Source: Bryobacteraceae bacterium (lineage in GTDB: Bacteria > Acidobacteriota > Terriglobia > Bryobacterales > Bryobacteraceae). From it: DNA of 63,682 bases. The notes below the pieces were generated by a model that had not been told where the DNA came from, did not search any database, and saw only the letters and a program-made list of their open reading frames with translations. Made by a program: the position numbers and the translations under genes. The stretch is taken from the NCBI GenBank assembly GCA_026129905.1, contig JAHCHE010000040.1, positions 1-63,682 on the forward strand, given 5' to 3'. Positions 18,120-25,868 of this stretch are shown here, one piece after another (position 1 is the stretch's first letter; every line of letters begins with the position of its first letter).

Positions 18120-19712
18120 CTACGCTTCCAGCCGGTAGACCGCCAGGTCGGAGACCTTTGCCAGCCCGCGGTCGACAAACAGGCAGACGGTGGAATTCGA
18201 AAAATCCGGCTGCGGCGCGGGCATGCCGGCCTGCAGCGCCAGGAAGTCGTCCACGAACACCTCGAAGCGGGGCGGGCGGATCATCACGCGCACGCGATAG
18301 GGGCGGCCGAGCTCGACGGGAAACTGCCGCGCCCAGGGATCTTCGAACCACGGGCGGCGCGCGGCGCGTATGCACCCCGCTTCGGCGTCCATCAGCAGCA
18401 CGAGATCCCTGCTGCGGCCGCCCGGCGCCGGACCAAACGCAAAACCCGCGGCGACGCCGGCCTCAAGCTGTACCCGCGCCTCGATCTCCACCGATTCCGC
18501 CTGTATTCCCAGTTGGGCGAGTTGATAGCCGGAGCTGGACTCTCCCACGTACGTCTTGCCTTCGAGTCTCCACTTGCCGGCGGGCATGGTCCAGCGGTAG
18601 TGGCTCGGAACCAGCCGCGGCTCGGGCGGCGCGGCGGCCGGATCGAGCAGGACGCTCTTTCGCCAGCCCTTGGTGCGCGGCGAGTAGGCCAGGCGCAGAT
18701 GGCCCCGCCCGTCGGTCCGAACCAGGAACGGTTGGGAGAGAACGGCGGCGCCGCCGGGCACGGGCTCGGTGCAGAAAGCGTAGCGCTCGCCCTGAAAGAC
18801 GAAGCTGCGGCAGCAGTAGGCGGTCGTCTGGTCGCTGCCAAGCAGGACGTTGTCGTCTTCCAACTCCCGATATGGTCCTTCGGGACGGTCAGCGATGGCG
18901 TAAACGGTTCCCCGGGTGATGTTCGGGTCGGTGAATATGCCGCGGTTGCCGTACTCGTGCCCCGTCAGGCAGACCATGTACCACTTGCCGCCGAGTTCGA
19001 ACACGTCGGGCGCCTCGATGCAGGCGTACTTCCGCGGCGCAAACGCAGGCGGAAACTGCTCCCAGCGCACCAGGTCCTTCGAACGGGCGAAGGCGATGAC
19101 GGAGCCTTCGGCGAGCGGCTCGCCGATGGTCCGCACCGAGTAGAAACCGATCCAGCCCCGTCCGTCGGGATCGGGGAGCACGATCAGGTCGCGGCAGTCC
19201 ACCACGCCGCCGGGATCGGGTCTCTCGGCGCGAACGTACCAGCGCGGGTCCGGCTCGATGACCGGGTTCGCCGGATGGCGTTCCCATTTCATCAAGTCGC
19301 GGCTGGTGGCGAGGCCGATTGCCTGCTGCGCGCCCGCCGTCGCCCCGTCGCGCATGGTGTAGAAGAGGTGGATGAGCCCGTTGTGGCTGACCAGCGACCC
19401 CGTCCAGGGCTGAAGGCCGTCGCGGCTTCCGCGGGGGCCCGGACCGAGGGCCAGGTCGAGTTCGGTCCAACGGAGCAGGTCGTCCGAGACGGCATGGCCG
19501 AGCGTGTCGGCCTCGAGCGAGGTTCGCGTCGACCCGGGCGCCAGGCGCTGAAGGTAGATCATGTGGGCGCGGCCCTCGTGTTCGATGTGCCAGGCGTCCC
19601 ACATCGACATCTCGCGCGGGCGATAGCCCAGCGCTGAGCCGCCCGACGCCGCGTTCGGGTTCGCGAGCGCGGCGGCTGGAAGGGCCATCATGGTTCGGCG
19701 GCTGACCCGCAT
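18120..19712 (-). CDS. Tat-exported five-bladed beta-propeller glycosidase (GH32/43-like)
   Basis: From the ATG at 19712 the protein is 530 residues and begins MRVSRRTMMALPAAALA, a Tat-like leader. The first domain shows propeller-type strands (WDAWHIEHEGRAHMIYLQRL, PWTGSLVSHNGLIHLFYTM, CIEAPDVFELGGKWYMVCLT) with acidic residues placed as in GH32/GH43/GH68 enzymes. A C-terminal beta-sandwich (YRVRVMIRPPRFEVFVDDFL) resembles the GH32 accessory module. Substrates in this clan are fructans or arabinose/xylose-containing glycans; I cannot pick one. A related protein is encoded at 40318-41844. It probably heads the operon with the PHP hydrolase. Confidence 0.75.
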   Translation of the reverse strand: MRVSRRTMMALPAAALANPNAASGGSALGYRPREMSMWDAWHIEHEGRAHMIYLQRLAPGSTRTSLEADTLGHAVSDDLLRWTELDLALGPGPRGSRDGLQPWTGSLVSHNGLIHLFYTMRDGATAGAQQAIGLATSRDLMKWERHPANPVIEPDPRWYVRAERPDPGGVVDCRDLIVLPDPDGRGWIGFYSVRTIGEPLAEGSVIAFARSKDLVRWEQFPPAFAPRKYACIEAPDVFELGGKWYMVCLTGHEYGNRGIFTDPNITRGTVYAIADRPEGPYRELEDDNVLLGSDQTTAYCCRSFVFQGERYAFCTEPVPGGAAVLSQPFLVRTDGRGHLRLAYSPRTKGWRKSVLLDPAAAPPEPRLVPSHYRWTMPAGKWRLEGKTYVGESSSGYQLAQLGIQAESVEIEARVQLEAGVAAGFAFGPAPGGRSRDLVLLMDAEAGCIRAARRPWFEDPWARQFPVELGRPYRVRVMIRPPRFEVFVDDFLALQAGMPAPQPDFSNSTVCLFVDRGLAKVSDLAVYRLEA

Positions 19713-19782
19713 CAACGTTTCCTCACTTCGCGCCGGTATCGATTCATCGAATGCTATCATGTTGAATCATCGCGGAGGCCGA

Positions 19783-20124
19783 ATGGAGATTCGACAAATC
19801 GCTCCCGACATCACGGCGGTGGAGTTACGCGACCGCGTGGTCAGCGGGCGAGAGAGCCAGAGCGTGGAAGGCAAAATCGACGAGCTGCTACGGACCACGA
19901 AGAAGATCATCATCGACATCTCCAAGGTTTACTACCTCGACAGCGCCGGCATCGGACTGCTGATCGGCTGCGCCGGGAAGGCGAACAAAGCCGGCGCGCA
20001 CCTGCGCATCGTGGGGCCGGAGCCTCGCGTCAAGCGGCTGTTCGAACTCACGGCGGTGGACCGGGTCCTGAAGATCGACGAGACGATCGACGCCGCGAAG
20101 GCGAAGTTCGCGGAGGCCCAATGA
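19783..20124 (+). CDS. STAS-domain anti-sigma factor antagonist
   Basis: The start at 19783 follows GGAGG and gives 113 residues, the usual length for SpoIIAA-like antagonists. IIIDISKVYYLDSAGIGLLI contains the conserved phosphorylatable Ser (Ser54) in the DSAG turn, and VKRLFELTAVDRVLKI is the standard C-terminal helix. Such proteins bind anti-sigma kinases when unphosphorylated. No cognate kinase or phosphatase is adjacent, so its partner must be elsewhere. The next gene overlaps by ATGA at 20121, showing translational coupling to an unknown small protein. Confidence 0.9.
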   Translation: MEIRQIAPDITAVELRDRVVSGRESQSVEGKIDELLRTTKKIIIDISKVYYLDSAGIGLLIGCAGKANKAGAHLRIVGPEPRVKRLFELTAVDRVLKIDETIDAAKAKFAEAQ

Positions 20125-20405
20125 GCGACTGGATGTTCGCCCAGGAGCACTCTTCGCAGGAACTTGCCCGGTTGCACTTGTTCAGCGTCAAGAAGAAGCA
20201 GGGCGATCGCGACATCGAGTTCGTCATCACGGTCCGCGAGTACGCCACGCCGCCGGACGGGTCGCTAAAGTACTTCGCCAAGGCCGACAAGCAGACGAAC
20301 CAGAGTGCGGCGCCGTACACGCCGAGCGGCTGGGGACGCGACCTGCTTTCGGCGCTGGCCGAGTGCATCCGGGCCGTCAACCGCTTCCCCTACGAAGGCG
20401 ATTAA
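20121..20405 (+). CDS. Hypothetical protein coupled to the STAS gene
   Basis: A 94-residue acidic/basic mixed soluble protein (MSDWMFAQEHSSQELARLHL) that overlaps the STAS gene by ATGA and so is almost certainly translated. It has no signal peptide, membrane segment or motif that I recognise. The central part (IEFVITVREYATPPDG, LKYFAKADKQTNQ) alternates charged and hydrophobic residues like a small beta-sheet domain, and the end (DLLSALAECIRAVNRFPYEG) is one helix. It could be an accessory of the anti-sigma antagonist. Its stop overlaps the convergent FG-GAP gene by 4 bp. Confidence 0.7.
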   Translation: MSDWMFAQEHSSQELARLHLFSVKKKQGDRDIEFVITVREYATPPDGSLKYFAKADKQTNQSAAPYTPSGWGRDLLSALAECIRAVNRFPYEGD

Positions 20406-22636
20406 CGAATCGCCAGGTTCTCGTAAAGCAGCACCCTCGGGTGGCTCCAGCCGATGGAGATGATGTCCCGGTCGCCGTCCCCATCGATATCGACGATGAT
20501 GGCGCCGTCGTGATGCTCGTCGCCGGTATACACGACGTGCGGCCGCCACTGGCCGCCCTTGCCGTCGAGATTCTCGAAAACGATCAGCTTCGCGGTGGCC
20601 GGCGCTTTGTAGTTGTGCTCTCCCACGGCGACGTCGAGATCGCCGTCGCCGTCCATGTCGGCGACGCTGAGGCTCATCGGGCCCACCACCTCGGCGATCA
20701 CGTGTTCCGGCCAGGCGTCGTCGAGCGAGGCGGGCTGCTCATACCAGGCCAGCTTGCCCGGGATGTTGATGGCCTCGAAGCCGACGACGGCGTCCAGACG
20801 TCCGTCGCCGTTAATATCGGCGAGGCGGTTCCGGTCGGGGTCGCCCGCGACCGGATTGACCGTGTGCAGCGACCAGGCGCCGTTCCCATCGTTGCGGAGC
20901 CAACGCGTGCCGAGCAGCAGGTCGCGGTCGCCATCGCGGTCGATGTCTCCGGCGCTGAGGTCCTCGTCCTGGGAGAAGTCGCTGATGCGCCTCCAGGCCC
21001 ACTTGTCCGCGGCGGGGGTGAATAGCTGCACGCCCTGGTTGGCCCGATGCCAGGACATGGCGACCTGGACCTCGGCCTGCGTCTCAAGGCGACCGACGAC
21101 GACCCCTTGCAGGAAGTCGCCTTCCGCCTTTCCGGGGGTGTCCACGACGCGGAAAACGCCCCGGCCGTCGTTGAGCGCGAGCACAAAGGCCGGGTCGGCG
21201 TCCGAGCCTTCGGCGGGGCTGCCGAGTATATCGTAGGTCCCGTTCATGTCGAAGTCGTAAATGACCGAAAGGTTCTTCAGGGGGGCGCCGATATCGGACC
21301 GGACCCATCGGCCGGCGGCGCGGCCGGGATTCTTGTACCACCAGCCACCGGTGGCAATGTCCTTGCGGCCGTCCCCGTCCAGGTCCGCGGCGCGAATCCA
21401 GACAGCGCGCCAGGGTTTGTCGGCGTCGATGACATGTCGGCGCCAGCGGTCGAGCGAGAGCGGGCCTTTCCGAGGACCGTCGTTGCGCCAGACGTCGAGG
21501 CGAGGGGCATTGTGGCGATAAGCCTTGGCGAAGATGTCGAGATCGCCATCGCCATCGAGGTCCCCGAGCCGGGATTCGTGGGAGCCTTGTCCCTGCTGAA
21601 CGATCTGCACGTTGAAATTGCCCTTGCCATTCCCGTAGAGCGCGTACATGCGGGCGTTCGGGTTGTCGACGCGGTTGGTCCATTGCGCCATCTCCGCGCA
21701 GAAGATGTCGAGATTGCCGTCCCGGTCGAGGTCGCCCATGCGGAGCGAATGGCCGTGGTTGACGTCGTAGGGCAGCAGGTCTTTGCCGTCCCACCGGCTG
21801 CCCGTCCACTGGTAGAGCCGCAGGCGGAGCACGTTGTCGCCGGGTCCGAAGACGATCTCGGGCCGGCCGCCCTTGACGAACTGTCCGGCCAAGGCGCGGG
21901 AGAAGCGGTAGGCGTCGTCCACGACGTGAGGCTCAAAGCTGGTTCCGCCCTTGTGCTCGAACCAGCGGCCGCCGCCGACGATGTCGAGCTTGCCGTCCAG
22001 GTTGATGTCCGCGGCGGCGAGCCCTTCGTGTTCGTCTCCCTCGCTCCAGGAATAGATCACGGACGAGGGCCAGGGCTGGACGCTCTTCGGTTCGGCGGGG
22101 ATCTTGAAGAGCAGGAGTTGCCTGGCGCCCTGATTCCAGGAGACAAGGTCGGCGCGGCCGTCGCCATCGAAATCCCCGAAGATCTGGTCGTGATGCTTGT
22201 TGGCGCCGCTGTCCTTGATGAGACGCCGGGTCCAGGGCTTGGCGGGATCGAAATCGGGGTACGGGTTTTCCCACCAGTAGATCCGGTTGCTCTGCGAGTC
22301 GCCGGCGAACACGATGTCCCGATCGCCGTCGCCGTCGATGTCGTAGTGCGCGCCGCCGGCTTCGATGGTCTGGAAAGAGGGGTCGATCACGTAACGCTTC
22401 CAGACGCTTTTCTCGCGGCGGTAGAGCACCACCGCGGGGGCGGCGCGGCGGGCGGCGACGACGATATCCTCCGCGCCGTCGTTATCGACGTCGACGAGGA
22501 GGGAAGCGGTCGGCTCCGGTCCCGCGAACGGGACCGGCAGGTCGTAATCATCGCTGGAGAGATGAGTCCAGCGGAGCTCGGCGGCGCTCAGCAGCGCGCC
22601 GGCCAGCAGGGCTAAGAAGGCGAACAGTCGCACCAT
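20402..22636 (-). CDS. Secreted FG-GAP/VCBS repeat beta-propeller protein
   Basis: 744 residues with a signal peptide (MVRLFAFLALLAGALLSAAE) and about twelve calcium-loop repeats of the form D-x-D-x-D-G-x-x-D, for example DVDNDGAEDIV, DIDGDGDRDIV, DFDGDGRADLV, DINLDGKLDIV, DLDGDGRKDIA and DMDGDGDLDVA, each followed by aromatic blade strands. This is the integrin-alpha-like FG-GAP propeller, long enough for one large or two stacked propellers. In Acidobacteria and Planctomycetes such proteins are exported and of unknown role; adhesion or carbohydrate binding is a guess. No catalytic domain is evident. Confidence 0.88.
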   Translation of the reverse strand: MVRLFAFLALLAGALLSAAELRWTHLSSDDYDLPVPFAGPEPTASLLVDVDNDGAEDIVVAARRAAPAVVLYRREKSVWKRYVIDPSFQTIEAGGAHYDIDGDGDRDIVFAGDSQSNRIYWWENPYPDFDPAKPWTRRLIKDSGANKHHDQIFGDFDGDGRADLVSWNQGARQLLLFKIPAEPKSVQPWPSSVIYSWSEGDEHEGLAAADINLDGKLDIVGGGRWFEHKGGTSFEPHVVDDAYRFSRALAGQFVKGGRPEIVFGPGDNVLRLRLYQWTGSRWDGKDLLPYDVNHGHSLRMGDLDRDGNLDIFCAEMAQWTNRVDNPNARMYALYGNGKGNFNVQIVQQGQGSHESRLGDLDGDGDLDIFAKAYRHNAPRLDVWRNDGPRKGPLSLDRWRRHVIDADKPWRAVWIRAADLDGDGRKDIATGGWWYKNPGRAAGRWVRSDIGAPLKNLSVIYDFDMNGTYDILGSPAEGSDADPAFVLALNDGRGVFRVVDTPGKAEGDFLQGVVVGRLETQAEVQVAMSWHRANQGVQLFTPAADKWAWRRISDFSQDEDLSAGDIDRDGDRDLLLGTRWLRNDGNGAWSLHTVNPVAGDPDRNRLADINGDGRLDAVVGFEAINIPGKLAWYEQPASLDDAWPEHVIAEVVGPMSLSVADMDGDGDLDVAVGEHNYKAPATAKLIVFENLDGKGGQWRPHVVYTGDEHHDGAIIVDIDGDGDRDIISIGWSHPRVLLYENLAIR

Positions 22637-22746
22637 AGGTTCCAGCCACGATCATTATATGACCGGCCGGGTTGCCATTCGGGCGGCGGAAGCGAAAAAT
22701 AGGAAGGAATCGGCGCTCCAGACGTAGTACAGGATATTGGACGACG

Positions 22747-23286
22747 ATGACTGCTACAGAAAGTATGGCGGTCGGAACCAACGTGGCCGAGCAGGACGTC
22801 GAACTGGTCGAGCTTTTCCACCAGTACAAGGTGAAAGCGTTCCACTTTGCGCTGCAAACGCTGGGCAACCGCGACGATGCAATGGATGTGACGCAGGAGG
22901 CGTTCCTTCGGCTCCAGCGCCATTGGCGGAGGCGGGACGCGTCGCGGCCGTTCGCGCCGTGGCTGTATTCGGTGGTCCGCAACCTGGCGATCGACGTGTT
23001 GCGGAAACGCTCGACGCGGCGGGAATGCGAGCTCGAGGGAGCGCCGGAGGTTTCGCCGGTTCCGTCCCCCGAGACGAATGCCCAGCGGAAGGAACTGAGC
23101 GCGCGGCTATGGGCCGAGATCCAGCGGCTGCCCGAGGCGCAACGGGAGACGCTGCTGCTGCGCGACTGGCACGGCCTTTCCTATTCCGAGATCGCCGAGG
23201 TCACGGGAACCAACGTGACGACCGTCAATTCCCGTCTGCATGACGCGCGCGAGAGGCTTCGGGAACGACTCCGGAGGTACCTGTGA
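22747..23286 (+). CDS. ECF-type RNA polymerase sigma factor
   Basis: From the ATG at 22747 the protein is 179 residues. Region 2 is ELFHQYKVKAFHFALQTLGN followed by the DAMDVTQEAFLRL and PFAPWLYSVVRNLAIDVLRK blocks; region 4 is LPEAQRETLLLRDWHGLSYS then EIAEVTGTNVTTVNSRLHDA. These are the canonical ECF landmarks. An earlier TTG (22672) is open but adds Arg-rich, non-family sequence. It is coupled by a GTGA overlap to a zinc-finger anti-sigma factor, and a YbjQ protein follows, again overlapping. Confidence 0.93.
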   Translation: MTATESMAVGTNVAEQDVELVELFHQYKVKAFHFALQTLGNRDDAMDVTQEAFLRLQRHWRRRDASRPFAPWLYSVVRNLAIDVLRKRSTRRECELEGAPEVSPVPSPETNAQRKELSARLWAEIQRLPEAQRETLLLRDWHGLSYSEIAEVTGTNVTTVNSRLHDARERLRERLRRYL

Positions 23287-23729
23287 ACCGGACGGGCAAG
23301 CACGAAGAAATCCACCCGATGCTTTCGGCATACTTCGATGAAGAACTCACCCAGGCGGACAGTCAGCGAGTGCACTTGCACGTGGAAGAATGCGAGGAGT
23401 GCCGGTCGGCGCTGCGCGAAATGTACGAAATCCAGCAGCTCACCAGCGAGATGAAATTCCGGCAGCCTCCGGAGGCGATCATGGAAGCGCTGGAGACGCG
23501 GATTTCGGTTCAGGCGCCCAGGAAGATGGGCTGGACCCTCGTGATCGCGGGTTTGGCGGGGTGGCTTCTCTATGCCCTGGCCTACGCCTGGAAGCACCTG
23601 CGCTGGCCGACGATGGTGGAACTGCTGGTTGAGGGAACGGTGGCGGGCCTGGCGCTGGTCTTCATATCCGTATTGCGGCAGCGGCTGCTCGAACGCCCGC
23701 ATGACCGTTATAGGAAGGTCAGGAAATGA
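23283..23729 (+). CDS. Zinc-finger anti-sigma factor, two membrane segments
   Basis: Starts at GTG inside GTGA shared with the sigma factor stop, giving 148 residues. The N-terminus is a ZAS-type zinc site: His33-x3-Cys37-x2-Cys40 within HLHVEECEECRSAL, preceded by the HPMLSAYFDEEL helix typical of anti-sigma domains. Two hydrophobic segments follow (GWTLVIAGLAGWLLYALAYA about 82-101; TVAGLALVFISVL about 118-130), so it is membrane-bound with almost no periplasmic sensor domain. It should sequester the upstream sigma factor. The next gene overlaps by ATGA. Confidence 0.9.
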   Translation: MNRTGKHEEIHPMLSAYFDEELTQADSQRVHLHVEECEECRSALREMYEIQQLTSEMKFRQPPEAIMEALETRISVQAPRKMGWTLVIAGLAGWLLYALAYAWKHLRWPTMVELLVEGTVAGLALVFISVLRQRLLERPHDRYRKVRK

Positions 23730-24046
23730 TCGTCGTCACCACCTTCGAGGTGCCGGGCAAACGAATCTTGAAAGCATACGGCCTGGTGCGCGGGAACACC
23801 ATCCGCGCGCGAAACGTGGGCCGCGACATCCTGGCGTTCTTTCGGAACGTGGTGGGGGGCGAGGTCCACGAGTATACCAAGCTGATGGCCGAGAGCCGGG
23901 AACAGGCGTTGGACCGGATGGTGGAGGAGGCAAAATCGCTCGGCGCCAACGGCATCGTCGGCGTGCGTTTCGCGAGCAGCGAAGTGACCACCAATGCCGC
24001 CGAAATCCTGGCGTACGGCACGGCCGTGCTGCTGGAGGACGGGTAA
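23726..24046 (+). CDS. YbjQ/UPF0145 family protein (second copy)
   Basis: 106 residues, starting at the ATGA overlap with the anti-sigma gene. MIVVTTFEVPGKRILKAYGL, VRGNTIRARNVGRDILAFFR and the helix EQALDRMVEEAKSLGANGIV mark it as a YbjQ-family protein, paralogous to 12279-12626. Being the third gene of a sigma / anti-sigma operon is notable: it may be an effector or a component of signal transduction, but this is inference. A double-hairpin repeat lies about 35 bp after its stop. Confidence 0.88.
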   Translation: MIVVTTFEVPGKRILKAYGLVRGNTIRARNVGRDILAFFRNVVGGEVHEYTKLMAESREQALDRMVEEAKSLGANGIVGVRFASSEVTTNAAEILAYGTAVLLEDG

Positions 24047-24078
24047 GGCCGCGCGGCTCGGGGCAGCCGCTTGCCAAA

Positions 24079-24122
24079 GGCCCATTGCCAATGGGCCGCA
24101 GGTTGCCGTCGGCCAACCTGCC
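24079..24122 (+). repeat. Intergenic double-hairpin repeat, copy A
   Basis: A perfect 19-bp palindrome (GGCCCATTG-C-CAATGGGCC, 24079-24097) is followed at once by a second hairpin with 8-bp arms GCAGGTTG (24098-24105) and CAACCTGC (24114-24121). The reverse complement of 39418-39462 shares about 38 of 45 positions with it, including the 16-base run CCATTGCCAATGGGCC and the end TCGGCCAACCTGCC. Two copies in opposite orientation, both intergenic, suggest a REP-like dispersed element. It may also serve as terminator or mRNA stabiliser for the sigma operon. The rest of 24047-24202 shows nothing else. Confidence 0.7.
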
Positions 24123-24202
24123 CCACAACCGGGTTTCGGGCTTGCGGAAAGGAAGTACTTGCGCGCGCTGACATCGAAACCGAGAGGTTCTCGATGATTG
24201 CT

Positions 24203-24538
24203 TCAGTGGCCGGACGGCTGGTTTGCGCGACAAGGGCCAAGAATCGTCATCAGCGCGATGGCGCGACGCAAGGACCGGCGATCTCGGAGCTCGAACGGCG
24301 CGCGGCGCCGGCGGTGTTGGGGAACCGCCGTCGCCGGAGGCTTCCCGGCTTGGGCAGCGGACTCCGGACGGGGCGGCGCCGTCCTGGCGGCGGGCACGGG
24401 CCTGTAAGCCGGCCGTGGGCCGACGCGAACCGGCGGTTCGTGCACGGGTTCATCCGGTTGGCGCGCCGATCGCAGCAGATGCTGGAGCAGCGGCAGCAGC
24501 AGGAAAACGATCAGGAATAGCACGACTTCAAACGACAT
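24203..24538 (-). CDS. Small membrane-anchored hypothetical protein
   Basis: The ATG at 24538 follows AGGAGAG with good spacing and gives 111 residues. It starts with one membrane helix, MSFEVVLFLIVFLLLPLLQH, followed by a basic, proline-rich linker (about residues 27-75) and a short conserved-looking end, RRSLRRAIALMTILGPCRAN. The helix-linker-ILGPCR plan suggests a membrane protein whose cytoplasmic tail binds something. Its start overlaps the 3' end of the ATP-grasp gene by 11 bp, so the two are co-transcribed. Function unknown. Confidence 0.65.
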   Translation of the reverse strand: MSFEVVLFLIVFLLLPLLQHLLRSARQPDEPVHEPPVRVGPRPAYRPVPAARTAPPRPESAAQAGKPPATAVPQHRRRRAPFELRDRRSLRRAIALMTILGPCRANQPSGH

Positions 24539-25808
24539 CGTCAACTCTCCTTTCTCCCGTGGCGCATCCCACAAGCGGGAGGGAGGCCGTTATATCGAAG
24601 CGGAGTTCCCGGTGCGCCGCGCGGAGCGCGCGCTCGACGCCGGCCGCCGTTTCGGCCCTGGCGAAAATGAAGCCGAGATAGCTGCTTCCTTCAGGCAATG
24701 GCTCCAGCCGGTGGCCCTGCTTGGCCGTGATCTCCACCTTCCATACGCCGGGCGTCGCCGCCGCGCGCTCGACGCCGCCCACACCCTGATAGACGCCGCC
24801 GCGGGGAATTGGGATCATCATGACTCCGGACGCGGCGTCCCAAAGACGGGCCCTCGTCACATCTTCTCCGGTGGCGTGGCGCACAATCAACTCTTCCAAC
24901 GACTGTTCGGGGTCGAAGCGCAACGTCCCGGCGCAGAGACCTCCGATAGGACGCGCCGCCGCCTCCAGCATCCAGACACCGCGCGCGTTGCAGCGCATCT
25001 CGGCATGGACGGGCCCCTGCCAAAGGCCAAGCGCCTGGATCGCCCGGCTCGTTGTCTCCACAATCTCGCGCTGGGCGGGCAAGCTCTCGCGCGACGGGGT
25101 GACGTAGATGGTCTCCTCGAAATAGGGCCCTTCGAGAGGGTCGGGCTTGTCGAAAATCGCCAGGGTCTGGAGGCGCCCCTCGGTGACCAGCCCTTCGAGG
25201 GCGAACTCCCGGCCTTCGATGTAGTCCTCGACGTGGATGGATTGGTCCCGTTCCCGGGCGGCGCGCAGGATTCGGCCGATCCTCCGAAACGCCGCGGTGA
25301 ATTCCGTCGGGTTGTCGGCGCGGATAACGCCGCGGCTGCCGGAGAGCGCCAGAGGCTTGAGGACGCACGGGTACGCCACCTCGCGCGCCGCGGCGTCCGG
25401 ATCGGCGGACAGGCCGAGCAGGCGATATGAGGGCACGGGCAGGCCCGCCGCTCGAAAGCGTTCCCGCGCGAGAAACTTGTCGCCGGAGGCGCGGACCGCC
25501 TCCGGAGGATGGAAGGGGATTCCGAGGCGTTGCGCCGTGAGGGCGGCCAGGTGGGCGGGCCGGTCGCCCACGGCGACGATGCCGCCGATGAAGCGACTTC
25601 CGAAGTGCGCCGCCAGCCGGTCCGCTTCCCTGGGGTTGTCGAATTTCACGGGCACGGCGCCATCGCCCCAAGGGTCGTCCAACGACCGGCAACGGTCGGA
25701 AGCCAGAACCGGTTCCACCCCCAGTTTTCGCGCCGCATCGGCGAACATGCGGATCTGGTAACCGGTTGTTGCGGCGAACAGGAGAAGCTTCCGGGGGCTG
25801 TCCGGCAT
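24528..25808 (-). CDS. ATP-grasp ligase-like protein
   Basis: A 426-residue ATP-grasp enzyme of the carboxylate-amine ligase type. It begins RKLLLFAATTGYQIRMFADA (Rossmann-like pre-ATP-grasp domain). The ATP-grasp core includes GDKFLARERFRAAGLPVPSY, YPCVLKPLALSGSRGVIRAD (the Lys and glycine loop) and HVEDYIEGREFALEGLV. A metal-binding segment (HAEMRCNARGVWMLEAAARP) follows, and the C-terminal domain contains VWKVEITAKQGHRLEPLPEG. Such enzymes form amide or peptide bonds through an acyl-phosphate. Substrates are not predictable. It is upstream of, and overlaps, the small membrane protein gene, and diverges from the sialidase 60 bp away. Confidence 0.85.
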   Translation of the reverse strand: MPDSPRKLLLFAATTGYQIRMFADAARKLGVEPVLASDRCRSLDDPWGDGAVPVKFDNPREADRLAAHFGSRFIGGIVAVGDRPAHLAALTAQRLGIPFHPPEAVRASGDKFLARERFRAAGLPVPSYRLLGLSADPDAAAREVAYPCVLKPLALSGSRGVIRADNPTEFTAAFRRIGRILRAARERDQSIHVEDYIEGREFALEGLVTEGRLQTLAIFDKPDPLEGPYFEETIYVTPSRESLPAQREIVETTSRAIQALGLWQGPVHAEMRCNARGVWMLEAAARPIGGLCAGTLRFDPEQSLEELIVRHATGEDVTRARLWDAASGVMMIPIPRGGVYQGVGGVERAAATPGVWKVEITAKQGHRLEPLPEGSSYLGFIFARAETAAGVERALRAAHRELRFDITASLPLVGCATGERRVDDVV

Positions 25809-25868
25809 GACGATACGGAGTATAATCCCTGAGGCCCCGCGCTCGCCAACCGGGGCCGGACGCGCATC

